Positions 1-12,229 of a stretch of DNA of 64,000 nt are shown here, piece after piece. Each line of letters opens with the position of its first letter. The first letter of the stretch is position 1. The DNA lies in the NCBI GenBank assembly GCA_022376925.1, contig JAIOJX010000026.1:199368400-199432399 (forward strand), given 5' to 3'. A program made the translations under genes and the position numbers. Source of the DNA: Tragulus kanchil (Eukaryota; Chordata; Mammalia; Artiodactyla; Tragulidae). The notes beneath the pieces were generated by a model. It searched no databases, had not been told where the DNA came from, and was given only the letters and a program-made list of their open reading frames with translations.

Positions 1-130
1 AGAAGGAAATAGCAACCCATTCTGATATTCCTGCCTGGAAGATCCCACGGACAGAGGAGCCTGGTTGGCTACAGTCTGTGGAGTCTCAAAAGAGTTGAAC
101 ACAACTTAGCCACTAAAGAATAACAACAAA
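1..130 (+). repeat. Bov-tA SINE, 3' part (truncated by window edge)
   Basis: Shows the Bov-A core (GAGGAGCCTGGTTGGCTACA, AAGAGTTGAACACAACTTAG) and an A-rich tail. It is the first of three copies created by the duplications. Confidence 0.85.
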
Positions 131-240
131 TAACTCAAAGGCAGTTAAAACTCACTAATTTCTACAGAGTCATAAATTATGGCCTAAAGTTAATATTTAT
201 ATTGTAAAATAGGGTTAAAGAGACTTTTATTGGAAAAGTA

Positions 241-971
241 GCTGCTGATTTGCAGGGATATTCAATGCACAAAGTTTTATTTGAAGTTTTTTAGCTGTCA
301 GATGAATTTAGAAAAATATACTGCAACCTGTGCTTTTTCAGAAATTGTGATCGTAATAAATCTACATCTAAAATTTTCTTTAAAACTCTATACTGACCTT
401 AATGCATTAATGATCTAAAATGATTTTCTCTGTTCTTAAGCTGCAATCAAAGCTTTCAAATCATTGCAGAAACTGACACTGATTTGCATATGTAAATAAA
501 GCAATAACATAGTGGTTTGAAATGTACCTAGTCTAAATTCTCATTTTTTAATTCAGTATAGATTAAGATGGTCAGCACTCTTCTATGTAAGTAGATCTTA
601 AATATTCTTACCAGAAAAAGTAATGAAAATTATATGACAGGATGGAGGTGTTAACTAATGCTAGAGTAGTGATCATTTGCCCTATATAAAAGATCAACAC
701 ACTGTATACCTTACACATACACAGTGCTATGTCAATTATATCTGCAAAGCTGGAGGAAAAAGACATAGTCAGCACTCTGAGGGTTGAGGAACTGTGATTA
801 ATATAACTTTATAAAGGAAACACACTTGAATATTTTCCAGGGAGAGCTCATTTATAATACATGTTGAATGAGCATTTGAAAGTATATGAAGTTAAATTTT
901 TAATTTTGGAGATTGCAAAACATATGCAGACCTGAAATATGACTTGACAACGAGTTTTTCATTTCTGTAAG
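241..971. other. AT-rich intron, nothing recognised
   Basis: No exon, SINE or other repeat was recognised. This block would overlap the unit lying left of the window. Confidence 0.5.
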
Positions 972-1038
972 AGCTAAGTTTTAGGCTTCTAAAATACTAT
1001 GATGTACACTCTAAAATGTATGTCGTTAATAACTAAAA

Positions 1039-1255
1039 GGAGACTTCCCAGATGACTCAGTGGTAAAGTGATGACTCCTGCCAGTGCAGGAGATGTGGGT
1101 TCCATACCTGGGTAAAGAGGAAGATCCTCTAGAGAAGGAAATAGCAACCCATTCTGATATTCCTGCCTGGAAGATCCCACGGACAGAGGAGCCTGGTTGG
1201 CTACAGTCTGTGGAGTCTCAAAAGAGTTGAACACAACTTAGCCACTAAAGAATAA
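1039..1255 (+). repeat. Bov-tA SINE
   Basis: tRNA-derived head with an ACTCAGTGGTAAAG A-box region and a degenerate B box, then the Bov-A body. The same element is at 2108-2325 in the duplicated unit. Confidence 0.85.
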
Positions 1256-1372
1256 CAACAAATAACTCAAAGGCAGTTAAAACTCACTAATTTCTACAGA
1301 GTCATAAATTATGGCCTAAAGTTAATATTTATATTGTAAAATAGGGTTAAAGAGACTTTTATTGGAAAAGTA

Positions 1373-2027
1373 GGTTGACTAAATAAATAAATGTTTTAAT
1401 ATAATAATTGTAATAAAGTGTATAATAAAAAAGAATAATAATTAGCATATGTTAAAGATATATAGTTGCATCCTTTTTTAAAATAAGAAATCAGCTCCTG
1501 AGTTCTGATAGTAATCATTTTTCTTTATGAAATTTTTTCTTTAGATGTGTTTTAAAATTTATTTATAAAGAGTGAACAATAAAAATTAAGATATCATAAA
1601 ATGATCACTAAATCTGAAGTTTTCCAAACATATTTCAAGAACTCTAATGTAAGAATAGTTCATAATTGTCATAGTCTGTTATCCAACAACTCTTAATTCT
1701 GGTTGTGTGTTTCAGGTTATGACTGATTGCTTCATGATCTGTGTTTTAATTACCCCATTTTTGGATAATCATTGGTGCTTGAGCTATTTAGAACTAGGAT
1801 TTAGAAACATTGAAACACATCTTTTATCTTTACCCTTTCTTCAGCTTCACAAACCTTAAAATTAATAATCAACCTTAAATTAAAGATTAATTTAAGTTAA
1901 ATAAAAGATGATTCTTCCGTATTCTGTGGAATTTTTCAACCATGAGACACTTCATGAGATGATGACATAATAAGAGAACAGTGTGACTAGAATTGAGACA
2001 AACCACTAGTTGAATCTTATTTTCAGG
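1373..2027. other. AT-rich intron, nothing recognised
   Basis: Very AT-rich, no repeat or exon recognised. It is repeated at 2440-3095. Confidence 0.5.
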
Positions 2028-2107
2028 AGAGTTAGATTGAAGCTAAGTTTTAGGCTTCTAAAATACTATGATGTACACTCTAAAATGTATGTCGTTAATA
2101 ACTAAAA

Positions 2108-2325
2108 GGAGACTTCCCAGATGACTCAGTGGTAAAGTGATGACTCCTGCCAGTGCAGGAGATGTGGGTTCCATACCTGGGTAAAGAGGAAGATCCTCTA
2201 GAGAAGGAAATAGCAACCCATTCTGATATTCCTGCCTGGAAGATCCCACGGACAGAGGAGCCTGGTTGGCTACAGTCTGTGGAGTCTCAAAAGAGTTGAA
2301 CACAACTTAGCCACTAAAGAATAAC
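2108..2325 (+). repeat. Bov-tA SINE (duplicate)
   Basis: Copy of the element at 1039-1255, carried by duplication 1. Confidence 0.85.
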
Positions 2326-3310
2326 AACAAATAACTCAAAGGCAGTTAAAACTCACTAATTTCTACAGAGTCATAAATTATGGCCTAAAGTTAATATTTA
2401 TATTGTAAAATAGGGTTAAAGAGACTTTTATTGGAAAAGTAGGTTGACTAAATAAATAAATGTTTTAATATAATAATTGTAATAAAGTGTATAATAAAAA
2501 AGAATAATAATTAGCATATGTTAAAGATATATAGTTGCATCCTTTTTTAAAATAAGAAATCAGCTCCTGAGTTCTGATAGTAATCATTTTTCTTTATGAA
2601 ATTTTTCTTTAGATGTGTTTTAAAATTTATTTATAAAGAGTGAACAATAAAAATTAAGATATCATAAAATGATCACTAAATCTGAAGTTTTCCAAACATA
2701 TTTCAAGAACTCTAATGTAAGAATAGTTCATAATTGTCATAGTCTGTTATCCAACAACTCTTAATTCTGGTTGTGTGTTTCAGGTTATGACTGATTGCTT
2801 CATGATCTGTGTTTTAATTACCCCATTTTTGGATAATCATTGGTGCTTGAGCTATTTAGAACTAGGATTTAGAAACATTGAAACACATCTTTTATCTTTA
2901 CCCTTTCTTCAGCTTCACAAACCTTAAAATTAATAATCAACCTTAAATTAAAGATTAATTTAAGTTAAATAAAAGATGATTCTTCCGTATTCTGTGGAAT
3001 TTTTCAACCATGAGACACTTCATGAGATGATGACATAATAAGAGAACAGTGTGACTAGAATTGAGACAAACCACTAGTTGAATCTTATTTTCAGGGAGTA
3101 ATAAAAATAAAATTTGTATTACTGAATATAAACATCCATGACTCTGAAAGGGTAATCAAGTAAAAGTAATCAAAGTAAAAATCCTTTACTACCAGCAAAA
3201 CAGCTCATTTGCCATCTATGGAAGTGACCAAATTCTCAGAAAATTGAAAATTATAGGAAAAAAAAAACTTCAGTACTTTCCTTTCCTTTTAAAGTGATGC
3301 TATAGTTCAT

Positions 3311-3428
3311 CCCTGGAGTAGGAAATGGCTACCCACTCCAGTATGCTTGCCTGGAAAATTCCATGGACAGAGGAGCCTGGGTGGGCTACATGGGGTCACA
3401 AACAGTCAGACATGACTGAGCAGAGCAT
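3311..3428 (+). repeat. Bov-A SINE fragment
   Basis: Bov-A body without the tRNA head (AGGAAATGGCTACCCACTCC to CAGACATGACTGAGCA). Duplicate at 4438-4556. Confidence 0.8.
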
Positions 3429-3821
3429 GGGTCATCTATTTGAGGAAATAAAGCTGTTTTAAGATCTATTGCATATTGACTGTGTATTCTTCAGGAGAAT
3501 GTATTCTTCAAAAGAATGCTAGCTAATAAAGTAGAAGGACAAATAAAGGTATGTTAAAATAATGATTCTGGTAAAAACTATTAATTAGAACTAAAACCAT
3601 TAAGATGTGTATTTTTTTTTAAATTTTCATTTGCCATATTTACATGATGCCTAAACTCATTCACAAATTGGTTGCTCATCACAAAGAACAAATGTGCCGT
3701 GCAGTTCATTGCATGTATCCCCTCCAGGGATCAAGTTGTCAGTGATCCCCACCCAGCATGGTGGGATGGCTGGACATTTGCCGCCTGATAATGAGTGTGA
3801 AATAAGCAGCATCTCCTATGA
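3429..3821. other. Intron, nothing recognised
   Basis: Unique-looking intron sequence without recognised repeat or exon. Repeated at 4557-4948. Confidence 0.5.
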
Positions 3822-4003
3822 AATGCTGTTCAGTTGCTCAGCCCTGTCTGAATCTTTGTGACCCCACGGACTGCAGCACACTAGTCTTCCCTGTCCTTCA
3901 TTGCCTCCTGGAGTTTGCTCAAACTCATATCCATTAAGTCTGTGATGCCATCCACCCATCTCATCCTCTGTTGTTCCCTTCTCCTCCTGCCCTCAGTTCT
4001 GTG
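3822..4003 (-). repeat. BovB/ART2A 3' end
   Basis: Reverse complement of the BovB-type 3' end, recognised from CTTCATTGCCTCCTGGAGTT and the following CATCCACCCATCTCATCCTC. Duplicate at 4949-5129. Confidence 0.75.
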
Positions 4004-4437
4004 AAATAGGCTCACTAAAAATGTTTAACCTGAACCTTAAGATCTAATGGTCAGTTAATAGAAATCACAGCTGGCTAGAGAAGTAAGTCAGACAACTGCG
4101 GAAATGTATAAAGATGATTCTTCGTATTCTTGAACACATGAGACACTTCATGAGATGATGACATAATAAGAGAACAGTGTGACTAGAATTGAGACAAACC
4201 ACTAGTTGAATCTTATTTTCAGGGAGTAATAAAAATAAAATTTGTATTACTGAATATAAACATCCATGACTCTGAAAGGGTAATCAAGTAAAAGTAATCA
4301 AAGTAAAAATCCTTTACTACCAGCAAAACAGCTCATTTGCCATCTATGGAAGTGACCAAATTCTCAGAAAATTGAAAATTATAGGAAAAAAAAAACTTCA
4401 GTACTTTCCTTTCCTTTTAAAGTGATGCTATAGTTCA

Positions 4438-4556
4438 TCCCTGGAGTAGGAAATGGCTACCCACTCCAGTATGCTTGCCTGGAAAATTCCATGGACAGAG
4501 GAGCCTGGGTGGGCTACATGGGGTCACAAACAGTCAGACATGACTGAGCAGAGCAT
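4438..4556 (+). repeat. Bov-A SINE fragment (duplicate)
   Basis: Copy of 3311-3428, carried by duplication 2. Confidence 0.8.
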
Positions 4557-4948
4557 GGGTCATCTATTTGAGGAAATAAAGCTGTTTTAAGATCTATTGC
4601 ATATTGACTGTGTATTCTTCAGGAGAATGTATTCTTCAAAAGAATGCTAGCTAATAAAGTAGAAGGACAAATAAAGGTATGTTAAAATAATGATTCTGGT
4701 AAAAACTATTAATTAGAACTAAAACCATTAAGATGTGTATTTTTTTTTAAATTTTCATTTGCCATATTTACATGATGCCTAAACTCATTCACAAATTGGT
4801 TGCTCATCACAAAGAACAAATGTGCCGTGCAGTTCATTGCATGTATCCCCTCCAGGGATCAAGTTGTCAGTGATCCCCACCCAGCATGGTGGGATGGCTG
4901 GACATTTGCCGCCTGATAATGAGTGTGAAATAAGCAGCATCTCCTATG

Positions 4949-5129
4949 AAATGCTGTTCAGTTGCTCAGCCCTGTCTGAATCTTTGTGACCCCACGGACT
5001 GCAGCACACTAGTCTTCCCTGTCCTTCATTGCCTCCTGGAGTTTGCTCAAACTCATATCCATTAAGTCTGTGATGCCATCCACCCATCTCATCCTCTGTT
5101 GTTCCCTTCTCCTCCTGCCCTCAGTTCTG
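4949..5129 (-). repeat. BovB/ART2A 3' end (duplicate)
   Basis: Copy of 3822-4003, carried by duplication 2. Confidence 0.75.
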
Positions 5130-5227
5130 TGAAATAGGCTCACTAAAAATGTTTAACCTGAACCTTAAGATCTAATGGTCAGTTAATAGAAATCACAGCT
5201 GGCTAGAGAAGTAAGTCAGACAACTGC

Positions 5228-6530
5228 AGGAAATGCTATCAGCCAGATCCAGAATGTGAAGACATTCTACAGGACTCCCTTCCTTTAAAAATTCAATGTC
5301 ATGAGAAAAAGACACATAAAAAACAAATGCTAGTAATGATCCTTGCTTGGATTCCAGTTTGAAACAACGATAAGAGAAAAATTAAGAGAAATTAGGGAAA
5401 TGATCAGGGAATTTGAATCAAGACCAGGTATTAGATAATATGAGGGAATTATTGTTGTTTTCATTAGGTTCAATGATCAAATTGAATGTGTAGGAGAATA
5501 TTGATAATATGATGTAGTATTTAAGGAATTAAGGATAAATCTGTAATTTCGTTTGAAATGGTTCAGCAGAAGTATTCCGAGAGATGAAGCAATAGCAAAA
5601 TATTAGCAGTTGTTGAAAATGTGGTCATTCATTGTATTGGTTTTTCTACTTTGATGTCTGTTTGGATTTCTTCACAAAGGAAAGTTAAAATGATAAGAAT
5701 CACATCTCTAGCAGGGCTGTGCAGCCTTCAACAAGTTGCTCAACATCTCTCAACTTCTTTTTTTTCATCATTGCCAGAAGGGATAATCTCTAACTGATTG
5801 TGCTGTTGTATGGGTTGAAAAGAGTTACATTTTCAGTGTGCCATGCATGGTGCTAGGCATATGAGTGTTCAGTAGAAATTTCCAACCTTTCTTTGTTAAA
5901 ACAGCTGCTGCAAAATGTAGAAACTGTACTAGAAATGAAACTATTGAAAAATCTTCAATTCTTAGAAGTCAGCCAGTTCTAATTAGAGCATTGTCAACAT
6001 TTAAATTGCCTAAACAGATGATTGAATCAAAGAACTGGTATTTAAAACAGCAATGACATACTGTTAATTGCTTATAAATTTTGCCAATTTTTTTTAAATA
6101 GTGAAAAACAGCCAGATGGTAAGGACTTGGTGAAAAGATGTAATCATCCATCAGTAAATAGTGCTTTAACAATTTGGGCCTAGCGACCAAAAATCTTAAA
6201 GGTGTTGTGGCCTGAGACCAAGCATAACCCTACCTCTGAGACTCTATTCTATGGAAATAATCCTAAACATAGAACAAATTTTGTGCACAAAATGTTTATT
6301 CCTGTATTCCTTGGATGGGTGGGTAGAGGGACTTGAGAGAGAGGCATCCTAAAAATAAAAACTTAGAGCCATGTTCTTAACTCTGAACTCAAAAGATTAC
6401 TGTCTTCATGTAGAAACAGATTTCATACATCACATGGAAAGAATGTAAAAGCTAGTTCATAAAATATATACAAACATATGAAGACATATGAAGATTTTAA
6501 AAAGACAGTGTTTCCTGAAGGACATAACGT
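5228..6530. other. Intron, no gene recognised
   Basis: The short ORFs at 5865-6190 have no similarity I know and recur because the block is duplicated. The motif GCCTTCAACAAGTTGCTCAA near 5728 is faintly MIR-like but too weak to call. Confidence 0.45.
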
Positions 6531-7805
6531 GTGCTCAGTTGTGTCTGACTCTTTGTGACCCCATGACTGTAGCCTTCCAAGCTCCTTTGTCCATGGAATT
6601 TTCCTGGCAAGAATACTGGAACAGGTTATCATTTCCTACTCCAGGGGATCTTCCCTACCCAGGGAAAGAACCTGAGTCTCTTGTGTCTCCTCCATTGGCA
6701 TTCGAGAGATGAAGCAATAGAAAATTCATTGTAAATTGGTTTTTTTTTCTACTTTGATGTCTGTTTGGATTTCTTCACAAAGGAAAGTTAAAATGATAAG
6801 AATCACATCTCTAGCAGGGCTGTGCAGCCTTCAACAAGTTGCTCAACATCTCTCAACTTCTTTTTTTTCATCATTGCCAGAAGGGATAATCTCTAACTGA
6901 TTGTGCTGTTGTATGGGTTGAAAAGAGTTACATTTTCAGTGTGCCATGCATGGTGCTAGGCATATGAGTGTTCAGTAGAAATTTCCAACCTTTCTTTGTT
7001 AAAACAGCTGCTGCAAAATGTAGAAACTGTACTAGAAATGAAACTATTGAAAAATCTTCAATTCTTAGAAGTCAGCCAGTTCTAATTAGAGCATTGTCAA
7101 CATTTAAATTGCCTAAACAGATGATTGAATCAAAGAACTGGTATTTAAAACAGCAATGACATACTGTTAATTGCTTATAAATTTTGCCAATTTTTTTTAA
7201 ATAGTGAAAAACAGCCAGATGGTAAGGACTTGGTGAAAAGATGTAATCATCCATCAGTAAATAGTGCTTTAACAATTTGGGCCTAGCGACCAAAAATCTT
7301 AAAGGTGTTGTGGCCTGAGACCAAGCATAACCCTACCTCTGAGACTCTATTCTATGGAAATAATCCTAAACATAGAACAAATTTTGTGCACAAAAATGTT
7401 TATTCCTGTATTCCTTGGATGGGTGGGTAGAGGGACTTGGAGAGAGAGGCATCCTAAAAATAAAAACTTAGAGCCATGTTCTTAACTCTGAACTCAAAAG
7501 ATTACTGTCTTCATGTAGAAACAGATTTCATACATCACATGGAAAGAATGTAAAAGCTAGTTCATAAAATATATACAAACATATGAAGACATATGAAGAT
7601 TTTAAAAAGACAGTGTTTCCTGAAGGACATAACGTGTGCTCAGTTGTGTCTGACTCTTTGTGACCCCATGACTGTAGCCTTCCAAGCTCCTTTGTCCATG
7701 GAATTTTCCTGGCAAGAATACTGGAACAGGTTATCATTTCCTACTCCAGGGGATCTTCCCTACCCAGGGAAAGAACCTGAGTCTCTTGTGTCTCCTCCAT
7801 TGGCA
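5575..7805. repeat. Direct duplication 3: 5575-6700 and 6701-7805
   Basis: Units of about 1.1 kb abut directly. The first 60 nt of the second copy lack about 25 nt present in the first, and later differences are single-base homopolymer changes. The first copy ends inside a BOV-A2 SINE that is complete in the second. Confidence 0.92.
6531..6700 (-). repeat. BOV-A2/Bov-tA SINE, cut at a duplication edge
   Basis: Reverse-oriented Bov-A (GTGTCTGACTCTTTGTGACC onward). It stops at the junction before the tRNA-like head, which the second copy retains. Confidence 0.85.
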
Positions 7806-7841
7806 GGTGGATTCTTTACCACTGAGCCACTTGGGAAGCCC
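7635..7841 (-). repeat. Bov-tA SINE, complete copy
   Basis: Full-length counterpart of 6531-6700, ending in GAGCCACTTGGGAAGCC, the reverse complement of the SINE 5' end. Confidence 0.88.
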
Positions 7842-8707
7842 ATTACCCATAATATCAACATTTAAAATGAACATATCTCTGCCCCCAACAAATTCAAGTT
7901 GAGGATCTTATTACAAAGAAATAATTGAACAAGTGCACAAAGCTATGTGTACATACATGTTTGTAGTAATAAAAAGCAGCCGCCATCTGCATTTGGGTAA
8001 ATAAATCATAACCCATCTCTATACTAAAGTGCTATTTGCCATTAAACAAAAAAAAATTTTTTTCCAAATGGTTGAATGACTCCATCTGATAATCATGTGA
8101 CTAGTTTATGCCAAGGCCAAAGTTGAGATCACCTTTATATAATGAACTTCTGGCATGCAAAAATAAATCTGAAAATTAATTTTAAAATTAATATTGTAAT
8201 TCTACTACTGAACGCTTTCATGACTCATGTTTCTGGTTTGGTGCTAGCTCAGTCTTGCGTCCATTGTTCTGAAACTAAGACACATAAAAGAAATCTTCAT
8301 TTTTAACTGAGGTAAACATAGACACACATTTTTAGTATCTAATATCCCCCCTGTACTTTCTTCCATTTGTATTTGTTGTATTTTTCTGTCCAGATAGGGT
8401 ATAATAGATATTGTTGAATACACATGTAATTTTTTTCATCTCATGAAATTTTAAGGTAGCAAAGCTGTTTTTTTTTTAATTTTTCTTTACAAAATGTGAA
8501 GAATTCCCAAATGGACTTTTTCCTAAAATACTCATGGCTTAAGTGGAATTATATAATAAAAAGCAGAATAAGATTTGGAAAGGTTGTTTTGTTAAAGTAT
8601 AATTTTCAAATAAGGTAAATTCATGACTTTCAGAAAATATAAAAGATTCAGTTTAATTAATTGAACATGGAAACAGTAAGAGGCTATGTCTCGTTCAAAA
8701 TGCATTT
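7842..8707. other. AT-rich intron, nothing recognised
   Basis: No exon or repeat recognised. The right part is duplicated at 9369-9807. Confidence 0.5.
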
Positions 8708-8720
8708 AAGAAGCTAACGT

Positions 8721-8990
8721 GGGCTTTCCTGGTGGTCCAATGGGTAAAGAGTCCGCCTTGCCGTGCTAGGGACGCCTGTTTGATCCCTGACCTGGGAAGA
8801 TCCCACATGCCGCTGAGCGGCTAGACTGGTGTGTCCAATTACGAGCCAGTGCTCTGGAGCGCATGCGCCCAGAGCTGGTGCTCTGCAACAAGCGAGGCCA
8901 CAGCAATTTGAGGCCAACACAGGCCTCATATTGAACAAAGATGGATGAAAATAAAATAAATGAAAGACCAATAAAAGTGGCCAAAAAAAA
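8721..8990 (+). repeat. CHR-like tRNA-derived SINE
   Basis: Head TTTCCTGGTGGTCCAATGGG, a B-box-like GTTTGATCCC, a body with GAGCGCATGCGCCCAGAG and tail AAAAGTGGCC plus A-run. Flanked by the target-site duplication AAGAAGCTAA (8708-8717 and 8991-9000). Confidence 0.85.
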
Positions 8991-9002
8991 AAGAAGCTAA
9001 TG

Positions 9003-9132
9003 TTAGTTGCTCAGTTATGTCTAACTCTTTGCATCCCCACGGACTGTTGTTTATCAGGCTCCTCTGTCCATGGATTTCTCTAGGCAAGAGTACTAGAGTG
9101 GGTAGCCATTCCCTTCTCCAAGGATCTTCCAT
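9003..9132 (-). repeat. Bov-A SINE fragment
   Basis: Reverse Bov-A body (GTTGCTCAGTTATGTCTAAC to CCTTCTCCAAGGATCTTCC), no tRNA head. Duplicate at 10103-10232. Confidence 0.8.
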
Positions 9133-9821
9133 GGAGCTAAGGTAATCATAATTTAACAAAGAAATCTTAGAATCAGATTTCTGTGTTTGACTTTTTTTTT
9201 TAAGCTAATTTATGATCAACAGGTAATAAATCTTAGGGATTAACTGTTTCATTTGACAGAAGTAATTTGCATATTTACTGAACAAGAACACACAAGTTAG
9301 GAAGTAAACTTCTCTGAGTCTGAAATCTAGGTTAAGTCAAGGCCGTCTCTTTTGTGATGCCTATTTTTAACTAAGACACATAAAAGAAATCTTCATTTTT
9401 AACTGAGGTAAACATAGACACACATTTTTAGTATCTAATATCCCCCCTGTACTTTCTTCCATTTGTATTTGTTGTATTTTTCTGTCCAGATAGGGTATAA
9501 TAGATATTGTTGAATACACATGTAATTTTTTTCATCTCATGAAATTTTAAGGTAGCAAAGCTGTTTTTTTTTTTTTTAATTTACCTTTACTAAATGTGAA
9601 GAATTCCAAAATGGACTTTTTCCTAAAATACTCATGGCTTAAGTGGAATTATATAATAAAAAGCAGAATAAGATTTGGAAAGGTTGTTTTGTTAAAGTAT
9701 AATTTTCAAATAAGGTAAATTCATGACTTTCAGAAAATATAAAAGATTCAGTTTAATTAATTGAACATGGAAACAGTAAGAGGCTATGTCTCGTTCAAAA
9801 TGCATTTAAGAAGCTAACGTG

Positions 9822-10090
9822 GGCTTTCCTGGTGGTCCAATGGGTAAAGAGTCCGCCTTGCCGTGCTAGGGACGCCTGTTTGATCCCTGACCTGGGAAGA
9901 TCCCACATGCCGCTGAGCGGCTAGACTGGTGTGTCCAATTACGAGCCAGTGCTCTGGAGCGCATGCGCCCAGAGCTGGTGCTCTGCAACAAGCGAGGCCA
10001 CAGCAATTTGAGGCCAACACAGGCCTCATATTGAACAAAGATGGATGAAAATAAAATAAATGAAAGACCAATAAAAGTGGCCAAAAAAAA
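9822..10090 (+). repeat. CHR-like SINE (duplicate)
   Basis: Copy of 8721-8990 with the same target-site duplication, carried by duplication 4. Confidence 0.85.
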
Positions 10091-10102
10091 AAGAAGCTAA
10101 TG

Positions 10103-10232
10103 TTAGTTGCTCAGTTATGTCTAACTCTTTGCATCCCCACGGACTGTTGTTTATCAGGCTCCTCTGTCCATGGATTTCTCTAGGCAAGAGTACTAGAGTG
10201 GGTAGCCATTCCCTTCTCCAAGGATCTTCCAT
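10103..10232 (-). repeat. Bov-A SINE fragment (duplicate)
   Basis: Copy of 9003-9132, carried by duplication 4. Confidence 0.8.
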
Positions 10233-10427
10233 GGAGCTAAGGTAATCATAATTTAACAAAGAAATCTTAGAATCAGATTTCTGTGTTTGACTTTTTTTTT
10301 TAAGCTAATTTATGATCAACAGGTAATAAATCTTAGGGATTAACTGTTTCATTTGACAGAAGTAATTTGCATATTTACTGAACAAGAACACACAAGTTAG
10401 GAAGTAAACTTCTCTGAGTCTGAAATC

Positions 10428-10646
10428 TGTTGTTACTGTTGTTTCGTCATTAAGTCAAGGCCGTCTCTTTTGTGATGCCTATGAACCGTAGCCCACCAGG
10501 GTCCTCTGTACATGGATTGTCCAAGCAAGAATACTGCAGTGAGTTGCCATTCCCTTCTTGAGGAAATCTTCCTGACCCAGGGGTGAAACCCACATCTCCT
10601 GCATTGGCTGGCGGATTCTTTACCACTGAGCTTCCTGGGAAGCCTA
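10428..10646 (-). repeat. Bov-tA SINE
   Basis: Reverse-oriented, with Bov-A body and head ending CTGAGCTTCCTGGGAAGCC. Only its first part also occurs, degraded, at 9328-9364. Confidence 0.85.
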
Positions 10647-10928
10647 TATGCAGCATACATAAGAATTCTGGAATGATGTACATCAATGTGAAGCTGGCAG
10701 TTATTTGAGGGTTTTCAAATTGAAGGGAAATTATCAGTTTCTTCTGTATACCTTTCTGGATAGTCTTTTTTTTTTCTTTTTACAGTGAATCTAAACCCTT
10801 TTTAAAGTCAGAAGCTTAAAGTTTTATTCTCCAAGGAGGAATGGAAGCTTCAGTTTGCTTTTTAATAAAAAGTCAGCTCTGCCTGCATGCTGTATATTTA
10901 TAACGTTATTCCTTCTATTCATCTGTAG
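10647..10928. other. Intron end before the first exon
   Basis: No repeat recognised. It includes the T-rich tract at 10767-10782 and the acceptor of the exon at 10929. Confidence 0.6.
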
Positions 10929-11088
10929 GTGTGAAGCTAAGTAGCCTTCTTGGCAAAAAGGGAAACTTGGAGAAGCTCCAGAGCTACTGGGAAGTTGGAT
11001 TTTTCCTGGGGGCCAGCGTCCTGGCTAATGACCACTTAAGAGTCATTCAAGCATCTGAAAAGCTTTTTAAACTGAAGACACCTGCATG
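10929..11088 (+). CDS. MAP3K5: MAP3K5 exon (TPR-like central regulatory region)
   Basis: This 160-nt exon follows a polypyrimidine tract and TAG acceptor and ends before GTAACA. It starts with the last two bases of a Gly codon, reads VKLSSLLGKKGNLEKL, then YWEVGFFLGASVLAND, and finishes KLFKLKTPA plus two bases of a Trp codon completed in the next exon. In ASK1 this helical segment belongs to the TPR repeats of the central regulatory region, which prime kinase activity and contact thioredoxin-regulated parts of the protein. The helix pattern and the SEKLFKLKTPAW end are typical of the ASK family. No frame disruption is seen. Exon identity is firm; the exon number is not given because upstream exons are outside the window. 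Confidence 0.95.
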
Positions 11089-11790
11089 GTAACAGTAAAC
11101 TGTTATACATTTATAGAGTTCTTTTTGATAAAAGCTCCTATCACTTGTTTCTAAGTTATCAAATATATTGAACTGACAGTTAAATGATTTTATTTGCTTA
11201 GGGACTAAAATGTAGAATCTAGAGCAGAAAGTGCTTGATGCTCATAATTAAGATCTGCTGTCTGTAGGTTCTAGTGACTTTGGACGCAGGTGGTGTCTGG
11301 TGGCCACCAAGCTTAGCCACTCCGTCACGCTGACCCGTCCAGGCTGGCCTATGTCACCCGCTTCAATTATGCAAAAGCCTCGAATTTTACAATGTGCAGC
11401 TCTAATCACTAGATTCACTCACTTCCATCTCAGCTTCGCAGCCTCTGCTCTCAACTCCTACCTTTTGTTTCCTTCATGATCTCATCTCCCTTTTGAGATC
11501 CCTATTCGTGAATTGCACCGTTTTTTTTTTTTTTTTTACGCAGGGTTTGCCGACACTTTTGGATGCTTCCTGTATTATGTGTGTTTTTCTGATATCAAAT
11601 AGTTCTTGGGATCCACCCAAGTTTCATCACTATGGATGCAGTGATTGGAAAGATTAAAACAAAATTCCATCTGCATTGAGGACTATTTTTAATGCTAACT
11701 TTATTATGTGTCACGTGTAATGATTGACTATTAGCTGTAAAGACATTTAAAGATTAACTGTGAGAGGTAGAGAACACACATGGGGACACC
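11089..11790. other. Intron, nothing recognised
   Basis: Contains an 18-nt T-run at 11521. No exon or confident repeat seen. Confidence 0.5.
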
Positions 11791-12062
11791 GAGGGGCAAG
11801 GCAGGGTGAGATAAATTGAGAGATTTACTGGCATATGTACTGATATATATATACTATTGATACTGTGTATAAAATGGGTAACTAATGAGAACCTACTCTA
11901 AAACACGGGGAACTCTACTCAATCCTCTGTGGTGACCTAAATGGGAAGGAAACCCAAAAAGAGGGGTATATGTGTATGTGTAGCTGATGCACTTTGCTGT
12001 ATAGTAGAAACTAACACAACATTGTAACGCAGTTATAATCCAATAAAAATTAATTAAATAAA
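11790..12062 (+). repeat. L1 LINE 3' end
   Basis: Artiodactyl L1 3' UTR: TATAGTAGAAACTAACACAA, ACATTGTAACGCAGTTATAA, then CCAATAAAAATTAATTAAAT as tail. Confidence 0.8.
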
Positions 12063-12229
12063 GATTACCTATGATATCAAGAAAGGCTCAGAGCACCTGA
12101 GAGCTCAGGCCACTGACTTCTTGTCAGCAGAGGGACCATTTAAGGAGATGCCCACCAGTAGACCTTCGTGGCCTCTTGAAGTATTTGGTCACATTCAGGT
12201 CTCCCTCGTTAACAAATCCTCCCCAGCAT

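Larger units (their letters stand above)
1..1372. repeat. Direct duplication 0 (cut by window start)
   Basis: Bases 1-240 are the end of a first copy whose start is outside the window; they match 1133-1372 base for base as far as I compared. The second unit begins at about 241, so the full overlap would be about 1.13 kb, like the others. Confidence 0.85.
972..3095. repeat. Direct duplication 1: 972-2027 and 2041-3095
   Basis: About 1.06-kb units with a 13-nt linker (AGAGTTAGATTGA). The copies differ by a 2-nt T-run change. The unit contains a Bov-tA SINE and AT-rich intron. Confidence 0.93.
2973..5227. repeat. Direct duplication 2: 2973-4099 and 4111-5227
   Basis: Units of about 1.12 kb. 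The second copy opens with a degraded version of the first: about 15 nt are lost around TTCTTCGTATTCTTGAACAC. Its start overlaps duplication 1, so about 110 nt occur three times (from 1912, 2985 and 4118). Confidence 0.92.
8273..10482. repeat. Direct duplication 4: 8273-9364 and 9369-10482
   Basis: Units of about 1.1 kb. A T-run is 10 in copy one and 14 in copy two, with a few substitutions next to it. Copy one lacks about 20 nt just before its end (compare 9328 with 10428). Each unit carries a CHR-like SINE. Confidence 0.92.

Noticed and set aside
11790..12062. A 3' UTR with AATAAA belonging to a gene
   Set aside because: The sequence, including the AATAAA, is the 3' end of an L1 element and lies in the middle of a MAP3K5 intron.
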